Program-made: the position numbers and the translations under genes | Source: Caulobacter sp. Root655 | Lineage (GTDB): Bacteria; Pseudomonadota; Alphaproteobacteria; Caulobacterales; Caulobacteraceae | DNA: 64,000 nucleotides | NCBI RefSeq assembly: GCF_001427665.1 | Contig: NZ_LMHC01000023.1 | Location: 171,012-235,011 of the forward strand | Direction of reading: 5' to 3' | Shown here: positions 7,953 through 15,639 of the stretch, in pieces | How positions within the stretch are numbered: the stretch's first letter is position 1 | Layout: each line of letters begins with the position of its first letter | The notes under the pieces: generated by a model | Told to the model about the DNA's origin: nothing | Database searches by the model: none | The model's input: the letters and a program-made list of their open reading frames with translations, nothing else

Positions 7953-9107
7953 TCAACCCTTCAGCCGCACCTTCACGGTCGTCGACAGGCCCGGCCGCAG
8001 GCGCTCCAGCCCCGCCTGCCCCGGTTCGATGCGGATGCGCACCGGCACGCGCTGGACGATCTTGGTGAAGTTGCCCGTCCCCGGCTCGAACGGCAGCAGC
8101 GAGAACTGCGACCCCGAACCCGGCGCGAAGCTTTCCACCGAACCCTTCAGGGCCGGACCGTCCAGGGCGTCGACCTTGATCGTCGCGGCCTGGCCGATGA
8201 CCATGCGCGAGACCTGGGTCTCCTTGAAATTGGCCACCACATAGAGCGCCCGCAGCGGCACCACGGTCAGCAGGCGCGTGCCTGGCTGCACGTAGTCGCC
8301 CGGCTCGGCCTGGCGGTCGCCGACCACCCCGTCGATCGGGGCGCGGATCAGGGTGTGGGCCTGGTCCTGGCGCGCCAGGTCGAGGGCGGCCTGGGCGCGG
8401 GCGACCGAGGCCTGTGCCTGGGCCAATGCGGCGTTCAGCGAAGCGCGCTTGGCGGTCGTCACGGAGGCCTGGTTGCGGCTGACGTCGAACTCGGCGCGGC
8501 TGCGCTCGGCGGTCGACTGGGCGGTGATCGCCGCGGCCTGGTAGCGCTCGACATCGCGGCGGGCGACCGCGCCACTGCTGGCCAGGGCGTCGAAGCGGGC
8601 TCGGTCGGACTGGGCCTGGGCGTTCTGGGCGTCGGCGGCGCGGATCGAGGTCTGGGCGGCGCGGATGTTGGAGGCGGCCAGTTGCTCCTCGGCGTCCAGG
8701 GCGATCAGAGCCGCCCGCGCGGCCTCGACCGAGGCCTGGGCGTCCTGCAGGTCGGCGCCGGCCGAGGCGACGCGGGCGTCAAACTCTTCGGGGTCGATGC
8801 GCACCAGCGGGTCGCCGCGCTTGACGGTCTGGTTGTGGGCGACCAGCACCTCGGAGACCAGGCCCCGCACCTTGGGGGCGATGGTCGAGCTGTCGGCCTG
8901 CACATAGGCCGCGTCGGTCGAGACCACCGCCTTGGGCGCGGCCAGATAGACGCCCCCGGCCACGGCCAGGACGATCGCGCCACCGACCATCAGGGCGGTG
9001 CGCGGCGAGAACGGCAGGCCCTTGCGGGTCTTGGCCGTCGCCTGGTTCGGGGGCGGGGCGACCGGAGCGGCGACGCCGACCGGCGTATCGAGGATCGCGG
9101 CGGTCAT
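7953..9107 (-). CDS. emrA: HlyD/EmrA-type membrane fusion protein of multidrug efflux
   Basis: The 384-residue protein has a proline-rich N-terminus, one membrane anchor at about residues 36-56 and AYVQADSSTIAPKVRG, the typical start of the EmrA lipoyl half. An Ala/Gln-rich coiled-coil hairpin of about 100 residues follows, then the second lipoyl half (IRAPIDGVVG) and a beta-barrel. It should bridge the inner-membrane EmrB-type permease, encoded divergently at 10211, to an outer-membrane channel that is absent here. Its ATG overlaps the thioesterase stop as ATGA, so it is the last gene of the tetR-thioesterase-emrA operon. Confidence 0.88.
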   Translation of the reverse strand: MTAAILDTPVGVAAPVAPPPNQATAKTRKGLPFSPRTALMVGGAIVLAVAGGVYLAAPKAVVSTDAAYVQADSSTIAPKVRGLVSEVLVAHNQTVKRGDPLVRIDPEEFDARVASAGADLQDAQASVEAARAALIALDAEEQLAASNIRAAQTSIRAADAQNAQAQSDRARFDALASSGAVARRDVERYQAAAITAQSTAERSRAEFDVSRNQASVTTAKRASLNAALAQAQASVARAQAALDLARQDQAHTLIRAPIDGVVGDRQAEPGDYVQPGTRLLTVVPLRALYVVANFKETQVSRMVIGQAATIKVDALDGPALKGSVESFAPGSGSQFSLLPFEPGTGNFTKIVQRVPVRIRIEPGQAGLERLRPGLSTTVKVRLKG

Positions 9108-9556
9108 CGCTCGAACACCAGCAAGGTCGAGGTCGCCGAGGCGTAGAGCCGCCCCGCCGCGTCCTTGATCGTCGCCTCGGTGAAGGCCGCCCGTCGGCCG
9201 AAGGTCACCACCCGGCCCTCTGCGCGGACCGGACCGGTCTTGTCGGTCATCGCCCGGTGATAGGTCACCTTCAGCTCCAGGGTCGTGTAGCCCTGGGTGG
9301 CGCTGAGCTTGGAATGGGCCGCGCAGCCGCAGGCGGAGTCGAGCAGGGTCGCCGCATAGCCGCCGTGCACCGTGCCGATCGGATTGTAGACGTGCCGGCC
9401 CGGCGTGCCCTCGAAGGCCGCCCAGCCGTCGCCGGCTTCCACGAGCGTGAACTCCAGGGTGTCGCCGATCGGCGGACGGCCGCCGGCCGCCACCATGGCC
9501 CGCAGTTGCTCCAGTCCGGTGACGCCGGGGGCGAGTTGGTCGACCAGGGTGGTCAT
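9104..9556 (-). CDS. PaaI-family hotdog thioesterase
   Basis: The 150-residue hotdog protein has the PaaI thioesterase signature NPIGTVHGGYAATLLDSACG, with the HGG loop and acidic residue, followed by LELKVTYHRAM. It probably hydrolyses an acyl- or aroyl-CoA ester. It overlaps both neighbours by 4 nt (ATGA at 9553-9556 and 9104-9107), so it is translationally coupled between a TetR regulator and an efflux adaptor. That suggests, without proof, a link between a CoA-linked aromatic compound and the efflux system. Confidence 0.85.
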   Translation of the reverse strand: MTTLVDQLAPGVTGLEQLRAMVAAGGRPPIGDTLEFTLVEAGDGWAAFEGTPGRHVYNPIGTVHGGYAATLLDSACGCAAHSKLSATQGYTTLELKVTYHRAMTDKTGPVRAEGRVVTFGRRAAFTEATIKDAAGRLYASATSTLLVFER

Positions 9557-10146
9557 TGGGTCAGCTCCAGGCCGAGACGGCGTTGCAGGGCGGCGCGGGT
9601 GCGCGCGAGGATGGCGTCCGACCGCGCCGGGTCGGGCTCGGCCCGGGCCAGGGCGACGGCCCCGACCATCTCCGACAGCATCGAGCCGGCGGCTTCCTCG
9701 GCGTCGGCGCGGCCCAGTTCGGCCAGCACCTGGGCCAGGCGGTCGGTCAGGTTGGCCACGCCCTGGGCGAAGCGCTCGCGCGACGGGGCGGCCAGGCGCG
9801 GGGCGTCGGCCGACAGGAACGGCAGGGGGCAGCCGGCGGTGCGCGTATCGCGATGGGCGGCCGACAGGTAGAAGTCGAGATAGGCCCGGAGCCCCTCGGC
9901 GGGCGTGCGCCCCTCCACCGCCCGGTCCAGCCGCCCCCGACTCTCGACGAACATCTGGCCGACGGCGGCGGCGATGAAATCGTCCTTGGACTTGAAGTGG
10001 GCGTAGAAGCCGCCGTGGGTCAGGCCGGCCTCGGCCATCACCGCGGCGACGCCGATCCGGTGCGGCCCCTCGGCCCGAAGGGCCTTGGCCGCCGCCTTCA
10101 ACACCCGCTCCCGGGTCTGCTGCTTGTGGTCCGCATCGTAGCGCAT
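9553..10146 (-). CDS. TetR/AcrR family transcriptional regulator
   Basis: The 197-residue regulator has an N-terminal helix-turn-helix (RERVLKAAAKALR, then GVAAVMAEAGLTHGGFYAHFKSK, about residues 12-55) and a variable ligand-binding domain. The in-frame ATG at 10146 is preferred to 10167 because GGAG lies upstream at a normal distance. It is divergent from the EmrB-type permease with a 64-bp shared control region, the usual layout for a repressor of its own efflux genes. It heads the minus-strand operon with the thioesterase and emrA. Confidence 0.88.
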   Translation of the reverse strand: MRYDADHKQQTRERVLKAAAKALRAEGPHRIGVAAVMAEAGLTHGGFYAHFKSKDDFIAAAVGQMFVESRGRLDRAVEGRTPAEGLRAYLDFYLSAAHRDTRTAGCPLPFLSADAPRLAAPSRERFAQGVANLTDRLAQVLAELGRADAEEAAGSMLSEMVGAVALARAEPDPARSDAILARTRAALQRRLGLELTQ

Positions 10147-10149
10147 GGC

Positions 10150-10179
10150 TTGCGATCTCCATTGCATGATGCATATAAT
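10150..10179 (+). promoter_or_regulatory. Candidate emrB promoter in the tetR-emrB intergenic region
   Basis: TTGCGA (10150-10155) and TATAAT (10174-10179) are 18 nt apart. The -10 lies within an inverted arrangement ATGAT...ATCAT (10167-10194) and next to TGCATGATGCA, plausible TetR contacts. The spacing leaves room for only one occupied promoter at a time. Confidence 0.5.
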
Positions 10180-10210
10180 ATTACGGTGATCATACTTTCA
10201 AGAGGGCGTC

Positions 10211-11824
10211 ATGCGCGACACCGCCGAAATCCCCGGTCCGCCCCCCTCGGCGCCGGCGGCGGCGATCAATCCGCTGAACCTGCCGGACGCGACCAAGTAC
10301 CTGATCTTCGCGGTGATGGCCTTTGGCCAGTTCATGGCCCTGATCGACATCCAGATCGTCGCCGCCTCGCTGAACGACGTGCAGGCCGGGTTGTCGGCCG
10401 GGCCCGACGAGATCAGCTGGGTGCAGACTGGCTACCTGATGGCCGAGCTGGTGATGATCCCGTTCGCCGCCTTCCTGGCCCAAGCCCTATCGACCCGCTG
10501 GCTGTTCGCCCTGTCGGCCGGGCTGTTCACCCTGTCCAGCGCCCTGTGCGGCATGGCCTGGGACATCAATTCGATGATCCTGTTCCGGGTGATCCAGGGC
10601 TTCGTCGGCGGAGCCATGGTGCCGACGGTGTTCGCCACGGGCTTCGCGATGTTCGAGGGCAAGCAGCGGGCGATGATCCCGGCGATCCTCGGCATGGTCT
10701 CGGTGCTGGCCCCGACCCTGGGCCCCACGGTCGGCGGCTGGCTGACCGACGCGGCCGGCTGGCGGTGGATCTTCTACATCAACATCGTGCCGGGGATCAT
10801 CGTCACCCTGCTGGCCGTCAGGTTCATCCGCGTCGACGCGCCCAAGCTGTCGATGCTCAAGACCATCGACTATTCCCACCTGGCGGCGATGGCGGTGTTC
10901 CTGGGCGGACTGGAATATGTGCTGGAGGAAGGCCCGCGCCACGACTGGTTCGGCGAGCCGTCGATCACCATCGCCGCCTGGCTGTCGTTCGTGGGGCTGC
11001 TGCTGTTCCTGGAGCGCTCGTTCAACTCCGGCGGCCCGGTCGTGCGGCTTAGCCCGTTCCGCAGGCCGACCTTCGTGTTCGCCTGCGTGTTCAACCTGGT
11101 GATCGGCTTTGGGCTCTATTCGGCGACCTATCTGATCCCGGTCTTCCTGGGCCGGGTGCGCGGCTATAACAGCCAGGAGATCGGCACCACCGTGGTGGTC
11201 ACCGGCGTCGCCCAGATCCTGTCGGTGGTGATCGCCGCGCGGCTGTCGCAGCGGGTCGACCCGCGCATCCTGATCACCGTCGGCCTCAGCGCCTTCGCCA
11301 GCAGCCTGTTCCTGACCTCGCACCTGACCCCGGAATGGGGCTTCCACGCCCTGCTCTGGCCCCAGGCCCTGCGGGGCTTCGCGATCATGCTGTGCATCGT
11401 GCCCAGCGTGAACCTGGCCCTCTCCGGCTTCGCCATGGCCGAGCTGCGCTACGCGTCGGGCCTGTTCAACCTGATGCGCAACCTGGGCGGCGCCATCGGC
11501 ATCGCCGTGGTCAACACCTGGCTGGGCGACAACACCCGCATCCATGTGGCGCGGATGGGCGAAAGCCTGGGCGAGGCCGGCCGCGTCGCCCCCGACTTCG
11601 TGGCCGCCCTGGCCGCCCGGATCGGCCAGCTGACGCCCGACCCCGCCCATGCCGCCCTGCTGGCCCAGGGCGAACTGGCCAAGGTCATCGGCCGCGCCGC
11701 CACGACCCTGGCCTTCAACGACGTCTTCCGGCTGATGTCGTGGATCTTCCTGGCCGCCCTGATCATGGTGCCGTTCTGCAAGCCCGCCCCGCAGACGTCG
11801 GCGCCGCCGCCTGACGCGCACTGA
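10211..11824 (+). CDS. emrB: DHA2-family MFS multidrug transporter (EmrB type)
   Basis: The 537-residue permease is of DHA2 length with about 14 membrane segments. It shows the family motif ALIDIQIVAASLNDVQAG in TM1, motif C region VLAPTLGPTVGGWLTD, and WRWIFYINIVPG. It should export hydrophobic drugs or toxic metabolites by proton antiport together with the divergently encoded EmrA-type adaptor. GAGGG lies just upstream of the ATG. EmrA and EmrB are normally adjacent in one operon; here they are on opposite strands with the regulator and thioesterase between them. Confidence 0.92.
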   Translation: MRDTAEIPGPPPSAPAAAINPLNLPDATKYLIFAVMAFGQFMALIDIQIVAASLNDVQAGLSAGPDEISWVQTGYLMAELVMIPFAAFLAQALSTRWLFALSAGLFTLSSALCGMAWDINSMILFRVIQGFVGGAMVPTVFATGFAMFEGKQRAMIPAILGMVSVLAPTLGPTVGGWLTDAAGWRWIFYINIVPGIIVTLLAVRFIRVDAPKLSMLKTIDYSHLAAMAVFLGGLEYVLEEGPRHDWFGEPSITIAAWLSFVGLLLFLERSFNSGGPVVRLSPFRRPTFVFACVFNLVIGFGLYSATYLIPVFLGRVRGYNSQEIGTTVVVTGVAQILSVVIAARLSQRVDPRILITVGLSAFASSLFLTSHLTPEWGFHALLWPQALRGFAIMLCIVPSVNLALSGFAMAELRYASGLFNLMRNLGGAIGIAVVNTWLGDNTRIHVARMGESLGEAGRVAPDFVAALAARIGQLTPDPAHAALLAQGELAKVIGRAATTLAFNDVFRLMSWIFLAALIMVPFCKPAPQTSAPPPDAH

Positions 11825-11842
11825 GGTATCGCCCTTCTACTT

Positions 11843-11929
11843 CCGTCTTCCCGGCGAAGGCCGGGACCCAGATTCATCTAGAGAGGCTCGTGGGTGTCAC
11901 CTGGGCCCCGGCCTTCGCCGGGGAGACGG
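11843..11929. repeat. Long inverted repeat, family C variant
   Basis: Arms of the type CCGTCTTCCCGGCGAAGGCC / GGCCTTCGCCGGGGAGACGG carry inner CCGGGACCCAG / CTGGGCCCCGG. The element lies downstream of emrB and before the YaiI-like gene. The same core TCCCGGcgaa...GGGACCCAG recurs at 16031-16154. Confidence 0.8.
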
Positions 11930-11976
11930 AGGTGGGTCGGCTTGCCCCATTGCGCCCCGAAGCGCTACGACACGGC

Positions 11977-12435
11977 ATGACCACCGTTCTCTACATCGAC
12001 GCCGACGCCTGCCCCGTGAAGGACGAGGTCTACAAGGTCGCCGCGCGCTATGGCCTGAAGACCTTCGTGGTCTCCAACAGCTGGATCCGCGTGCCCCTGA
12101 CCCCGGCCATCGAGCAGGTGGTGGTCGACGCCGGGCCCGACATCGCCGACGACTGGATCGCCGAGCGGGCCGGCCCCGGCGACGTGGTGATCACCAACGA
12201 CATCCCCCTGGCCGACCGGGTGCTGAAGGCCGGCGGCCAGGCCCTGGGCACGACGGGGCGGCTGTTCACGACGGACACTATAGGCTCGGCCCTCGCCTCG
12301 CGGGCCATCGGCGAGCACCTGCGCTCGATGGGCGAGGTGACCAGCGGCCCCAAGGCCTTCGGTCCGGCCGACCGCAGCAAGTTCCTGCAGGCGCTGGACA
12401 CCGCCGTGGTCAAGGCGCGGCGCGTGGTCCGATGA
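11977..12435 (+). CDS. YaiI/YqxD family protein (DUF188)
   Basis: The 152-residue protein matches the DUF188 family: IDADACPVKDEVYKVA at the N-terminus, GPDIADDWIAERA, then VVITNDIPLADRVL and a conserved C-terminal GPKAFGPADRSKFLQ. Repeated Asp residues resemble a PIN-like nuclease fold, but activity is not established. The ATG at 11977 is used; the in-frame extension back to 11890 reads into the inverted repeat. Its stop overlaps the next start as ATGA (12432-12435), coupling it to arfB. Confidence 0.85.
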   Translation: MTTVLYIDADACPVKDEVYKVAARYGLKTFVVSNSWIRVPLTPAIEQVVVDAGPDIADDWIAERAGPGDVVITNDIPLADRVLKAGGQALGTTGRLFTTDTIGSALASRAIGEHLRSMGEVTSGPKAFGPADRSKFLQALDTAVVKARRVVR

Positions 12436-12854
12436 TCGAGATCACGTCCTGGCTGCGCATCGACGACGACGAGCTCGTCGAGAAGGCCACCCGCGCCTCG
12501 GGGCCGGGCGGCCAGCACGTCAACAAGACCTCGACGGCGATCGAGCTGCGGTTCGACGTGCGGGGCTCCCCGAACCTGCCCGAGGACGTCAAGACCCGGC
12601 TCGAGGCGCTGGGCGGCAGCCGCATGACCCTGGACGGGGTGCTGGTGCTGTTCGCCCAGGGCAGCCGGTCGCAGGAGATGAACAGGCAGGAAGCGCGCGA
12701 ACGGCTGGTGGAGCTGATCCGCAAGGCGACGGAAAAGCCGAAGCCCCGGCGGCCGACCAAACCGACCTATTCCAGCAAGCTCAAGCGGCTGGAGACGAAG
12801 GGCAAGCGGGCGGGGATCAAGAGCCTGCGGGGGCGACCGAGGGGGGACGACTAG
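12432..12854 (+). CDS. arfB: Alternative ribosome-rescue factor / peptidyl-tRNA hydrolase ArfB
   Basis: The 140-residue protein has the class I release-factor-like domain with the catalytic GGQ motif in SGPGGQHVNKTSTA (about residues 23-36). It then has a long Lys/Arg-rich tail (KPKPRRPTKPTYSSKLKR...) that in ArfB/YaeJ occupies the empty mRNA channel of stalled ribosomes. It releases nascent chains when trans-translation by tmRNA-SmpB is insufficient; smpB is also in this window. It overlaps the upstream gene by 4 nt. Confidence 0.9.
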   Translation: MIEITSWLRIDDDELVEKATRASGPGGQHVNKTSTAIELRFDVRGSPNLPEDVKTRLEALGGSRMTLDGVLVLFAQGSRSQEMNRQEARERLVELIRKATEKPKPRRPTKPTYSSKLKRLETKGKRAGIKSLRGRPRGDD

Positions 12855-12887
12855 GCCGGCAATTTTCCAAGCGGTCTTTGAGAGATC

Positions 12888-13412
12888 CTACCCCTGCTCC
12901 CAGGCCGCGCCCTGCGGCGCTGGCCCGTACGACAGCACCTCGTGCTTCCATTCCGGTTCGGTGATCAGCCCGCCGAGGATCTTCTGCAGATAGGTCGCCA
13001 GGTTGGCCTGCTCTTCCTCGGTCAGTTCGGCGCAGACTTCCTGGTTGATCGGCCGGATGTCGTCGCCGACCCGGTCCAGAAGTTCCGCCCCCGCCGGCGT
13101 CAGGCGCACCACCACCTTGCGGCGGTCCGACGCCTGGGCGCCGCGCTCGACCAGGCCGTCGCGGATCAGGCCGTCGATCGAGCGGGTCAGGGTGGTGCGG
13201 TCCGCGGCCGACAGCTTGGCCAGGCGGGTCATCGAGCATTCGCCGAACCGCGCCAGCGAGGCCAGCGCGACCCACTTGCCGAAGTTCAGTCCGTGCTGAG
13301 CGATGCAATCGGCCGCCAGGGCGCGCCGGTGCTGCTCTGTCTGGTACATCAGATAACTGACATAGGTCGGCAACGGCAAACCGTGGCCCTCCTGATGGTC
13401 TTGATCTGACAT
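12888..13412 (-). CDS. MarR family transcriptional regulator
   Basis: The 174-residue protein has the MarR winged helix: GLNFGKWVALASLARFG, then RLAKLSAADRTTLTRSIDGLIRDGLVERG with the wing ASDRRKVVVRLTPAG. ATG 13412 has GGGGGGAACC immediately upstream and is preferred over the longer frame to 13448. It is convergent with arfB and has no obvious target gene beside it. A perfect inverted repeat at 13546-13568, about 135 bp upstream, is a candidate binding site. Confidence 0.88.
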   Translation of the reverse strand: MSDQDHQEGHGLPLPTYVSYLMYQTEQHRRALAADCIAQHGLNFGKWVALASLARFGECSMTRLAKLSAADRTTLTRSIDGLIRDGLVERGAQASDRRKVVVRLTPAGAELLDRVGDDIRPINQEVCAELTEEEQANLATYLQKILGGLITEPEWKHEVLSYGPAPQGAAWEQG

Positions 13413-13545
13413 GGTTCCCCCCACGCCGTTCGAGCGCTGTCTTCTCACAAGCTAGGCCGTCGCACAATCATGGCGCGCGGCTCACCCGCGCGGTCGCGCT
13501 CGAATGCACATTTCATGGAAGCTCCCGGCGCCGATCTGGTGGCGT

Positions 13546-13568
13546 GAACGGTGATAGCGTCACCGTTC
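13546..13568. promoter_or_regulatory. Perfect inverted repeat upstream of marR
   Basis: GAACGGTGA and TCACCGTTC, 9-bp perfect arms, are separated by TAGCG. No T-run follows on either strand, so an operator is more likely than a terminator. MarR autoregulation is possible. Confidence 0.45.
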
Positions 13569-13576
13569 GCAAAACC

Positions 13577-13591
13577 CTAACGCCACGTTAA
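13577..13591. promoter_or_regulatory. CtrA-box-like motif CTAA-N7-TTAA
   Basis: CTAA-CGCCACG-TTAACC differs by one base from the CtrA consensus TTAA-N7-TTAAC. It lies between marR and the terminator of the gcrA-like unit. Motif match only. Confidence 0.3.
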
Positions 13592-13610
13592 CCACCCGGT
13601 TCCAGGCGAC

Positions 13611-13638
13611 AAAAAACCCCGCGAACGGATTCGCGGGG
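13611..13638 (-). terminator. Rho-independent terminator after the gcrA-like/small-protein unit
   Basis: On the minus strand a perfect 9-bp stem (CCCCGCGAA/TTCGCGGGG) with a 4-nt loop is followed by TTTTTT. It ends transcription from the gene at 13707-13919. Confidence 0.9.
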
Positions 13639-13706
13639 TCGCTGTGTCTTTCGCCTCGGAATAGGCGGCGGCGCCCTTCTGGCGCGCCTCGCCTAGAACT
13701 GGGGCC

Positions 13707-13919
13707 TCAGTTGGGGATGGTGGCGTTGCGGGCCCGGGCCCGGGTCAACCAGTCGTCCGGATAGGTCTCGCGCACCACGATCGACTTGAACTGGCCCACC
13801 GGGATGTGGGTGTTCTCGCCGGGATTGAGGTCGCGCGACACCGAGTGGCCGGCGAACTCCTCGATGATGGTGATCACCTGGCTGCTGCCGGCGGTGTTTT
13901 CGATGAAGACCATGTTCAT
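13707..13919 (-). CDS. Small hypothetical protein downstream of gcrA-like gene
   Basis: A 70-residue protein (MNMVFIENTAGSSQVITIIE...) has no signal peptide, membrane segment or cysteine and no family that I recognise. The pattern of short beta-like stretches (SQVITII, FKSIVVRET) with GENTHIPVGQ suggests a small beta-rich fold. It follows the GcrA-like gene by about 55 nt and is followed by a strong terminator, so the two form one transcription unit. Being expressed with a cell-cycle-type regulator is the only clue to its role. Confidence 0.6.
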   Translation of the reverse strand: MNMVFIENTAGSSQVITIIEEFAGHSVSRDLNPGENTHIPVGQFKSIVVRETYPDDWLTRARARNATIPN

Positions 13920-13974
13920 TGTCGTCGTTCCGAAAGCTCTGGGGTCAGCGGCTTGAGGGTTCAGCGAAAGGCGA

Positions 13975-14472
13975 TCAGGCGGTGTGCAGTTCGATGGCCG
14001 GCGCCGAGATCGGTTGGCGGGCCCAGGTCTTGATGTCCGCGGCCGTCTGCGGCCGGCGGAAGGCCCCGCGGGCGTGGTCGTCGCAGTAGGAGCCCCGGGC
14101 GGTCTTTTCGCGACCGCAGAAGCCGAAGTCGTTGGCGTCGGGATTGCCGATCGGCCAGCGACAGGAATGGGTGGAAAGACCCAGGATGGTCGAGGTCGGC
14201 GCCATCTCGGCCAGTTCGATCAGGCGAAGGGCGGGCCGCGGCGCGGCGGTGATGTCGCGGACGGGACGGGTGCGGGCCGGGGCCCGGCTGGCGGTGCGCG
14301 CCGTGGTGCGCTGGCGGACCGGAACCTCGCGGACGGTGATGCCCAGGCGGTGCACCTTGCCGATCACCGCGCTGCGGCTGACGCCGCCCAATTGCCGAGC
14401 CACCTGGCTGGCGCTCAGGCCTTCGAGCCACAATTTGCGTAGGGTGGCGGTGCGCTCGTCGTTCCAGTCCAT
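13975..14472 (-). CDS. GcrA cell cycle regulator family protein
   Basis: The 165-residue protein starts with the GcrA helix-turn-helix (WNDERTATLRKLWLEGLSAS then GGVSRSAVIGKVHRLGI). It has a basic Arg/Pro/Ala linker and ends with the conserved Cys-rich segment CRWPIGNP...FGFCGR...YCDDHA. In Caulobacter GcrA binds sigma-70 holoenzyme and activates promoters with methylated GANTC sites. Compared with my memory of the C. crescentus protein the linker and C-terminus differ, so this may be a paralogue rather than the main gcrA. AAGG precedes the ATG at 14472. It is co-transcribed with the 70-residue protein. Confidence 0.85.
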   Translation of the reverse strand: MDWNDERTATLRKLWLEGLSASQVARQLGGVSRSAVIGKVHRLGITVREVPVRQRTTARTASRAPARTRPVRDITAAPRPALRLIELAEMAPTSTILGLSTHSCRWPIGNPDANDFGFCGREKTARGSYCDDHARGAFRRPQTAADIKTWARQPISAPAIELHTA

Positions 14473-14650
14473 GACCTTGTTTCCATCCCGTCGCCAGAGC
14501 AGCCCCTCCGGCCTTATCTGGGTACGTTTATGGTTAATTAGGGTCAATTTATTATGTGCATACCCACGGTTTGCGATTGCCCATTTTGCGTTTGCAATCT
14601 GTTACATAGCGCTCGTTGTCGCAGGGCGTTCGCTGAAAGATGGCGAGACC

Positions 14651-14676
14651 TTGACCGAATAACGGCGTTATATATT
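14651..14676 (+). promoter_or_regulatory. Candidate promoter with palindrome before the cytochrome c gene
   Basis: TTGACC (14651-14656) is followed by the palindrome ATAACG-G-CGTTAT (14659-14671) and TATATT (14671-14676). The palindrome fills the spacer, a typical operator position. The spacer of 14 nt is short for a standard promoter. The remainder of the 290-bp gap between the gcrA-like gene and this gene shows no other gene. Confidence 0.4.
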
Positions 14677-14762
14677 GGATGCGCGACCCATAGTTGGGCA
14701 GGAAAATGAATGCGGCGCGGCGCCGCACAGCTTGCGGCATAGTGTCAGTCGGGAACCTTTGA

Positions 14763-15260
14763 ATGCGTCAGTTTCACCTCGCCGCGACGGCGGTTTTTTG
14801 CGTCTTTCTGGCCGGCTGCTCGAAACCCGCCGACAGCGGTTCGGGCGCCACGTCGGCGACACCGCCCACGGCGGCGCCGACCGACACCGAGAAGCAGGCG
14901 CTGCTGGCCGCCCTGCCCGCCCCCTACAACACCGGCGACCTGCTGAACGGCCAAAGCAAGTTCGCCCTCTGCCGCTCGTGCCACACCATCACCCAGGGCG
15001 GGCCCAACATGACCGGCCCCAACCTCTACGGCGTGTTCGGCCGCAAGGCCGGGACCCTGGCCAGCTACAAGTACTCGCCCGTGGTCGCCGCCGCTGGCTT
15101 CGCCTGGGACGCCGAGCACCTGGACAAGTGGCTGGCCGACCCGCGCGGCTTCATGCCCGGCACCAAGATGACCTTCGCCGGCCTGAAAGACCCCAAGGAC
15201 CGCGTCGACCTGATCGCCTATCTGAAAGTTGAGACCGGCTACAAGCCTCCCAAAGGCTGA
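14763..15260 (+). CDS. Class I cytochrome c, predicted lipoprotein
   Basis: The 165-residue protein has a lipoprotein signal (hydrophobic AATAVFCVFLAGC, lipobox LAGC near residue 19), a Ser/Ala/Pro-rich linker and a cytochrome c2-like domain. The heme site is CRSCH, followed by GPNLYGVFGRKAG and a distal Met in PGTKMTF. It is probably an electron carrier anchored on the periplasmic side of a membrane. It is followed after 14 nt by two SnoaL-like genes on the same strand, an association for which I have no explanation. Confidence 0.9.
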   Translation: MRQFHLAATAVFCVFLAGCSKPADSGSGATSATPPTAAPTDTEKQALLAALPAPYNTGDLLNGQSKFALCRSCHTITQGGPNMTGPNLYGVFGRKAGTLASYKYSPVVAAAGFAWDAEHLDKWLADPRGFMPGTKMTFAGLKDPKDRVDLIAYLKVETGYKPPKG

Positions 15261-15274
15261 ACTGGGACGGACCC

Positions 15275-15637
15275 ATGGACCACGCGCAAGCGCTGCTGAC
15301 CAAGGTCTACGACGCCTATAACCGGCAGGATTTCGCCGCTTTCTCGGCGTATCTGACGCTGGATGTCGATTGGCCCAACCAACTGCAAGGCGGCCGGGTG
15401 GTCGGTCACGACGCCGTGGCCGCCCAATGGCGCGAGACCGCCAAATCGATCCAGGTGGACCTGGCCCCGGTGACCTTCGCCCTGGAACCCGACGGCCGGA
15501 TCGCCGTGAACGTCAACCAGGTCGTGCGCAATCTGGGCGGCCAGATCTGGTCCGACAGCTGCGTACGGCACCTGTTCACGCTGGACGGCGGGATGATCGC
15601 CCGGCTGGACGTCGAGCCGCTGGATGGAGGAACCTGA
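15275..15637 (+). CDS. SnoaL/NTF2-like protein (first of tandem pair)
   Basis: The 120-residue NTF2-fold protein (ALLTKVYDAYNRQDFAAF..., GGRVVGHDAVAAQW) resembles ketosteroid-isomerase-like SnoaL proteins. There is no signal peptide. It aligns along its length with the next gene, sharing NR(Q/R)D, GG, WSD and LDG positions, so the pair arose by tandem duplication. The function is unknown; such folds act as isomerases, hydrolases or ligand binders. It sits 14 nt behind the cytochrome c gene. Confidence 0.8.
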   Translation: MDHAQALLTKVYDAYNRQDFAAFSAYLTLDVDWPNQLQGGRVVGHDAVAAQWRETAKSIQVDLAPVTFALEPDGRIAVNVNQVVRNLGGQIWSDSCVRHLFTLDGGMIARLDVEPLDGGT

Positions 15638-15639
15638 CC

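Noticed and set aside
14520..14560. TTAACCAT half site upstream of the gcrA-like gene
   Set aside because: One exact CtrA half is present on the minus strand but the second half is at the wrong spacing (TTGA-N6), so a full CtrA box is not supported.
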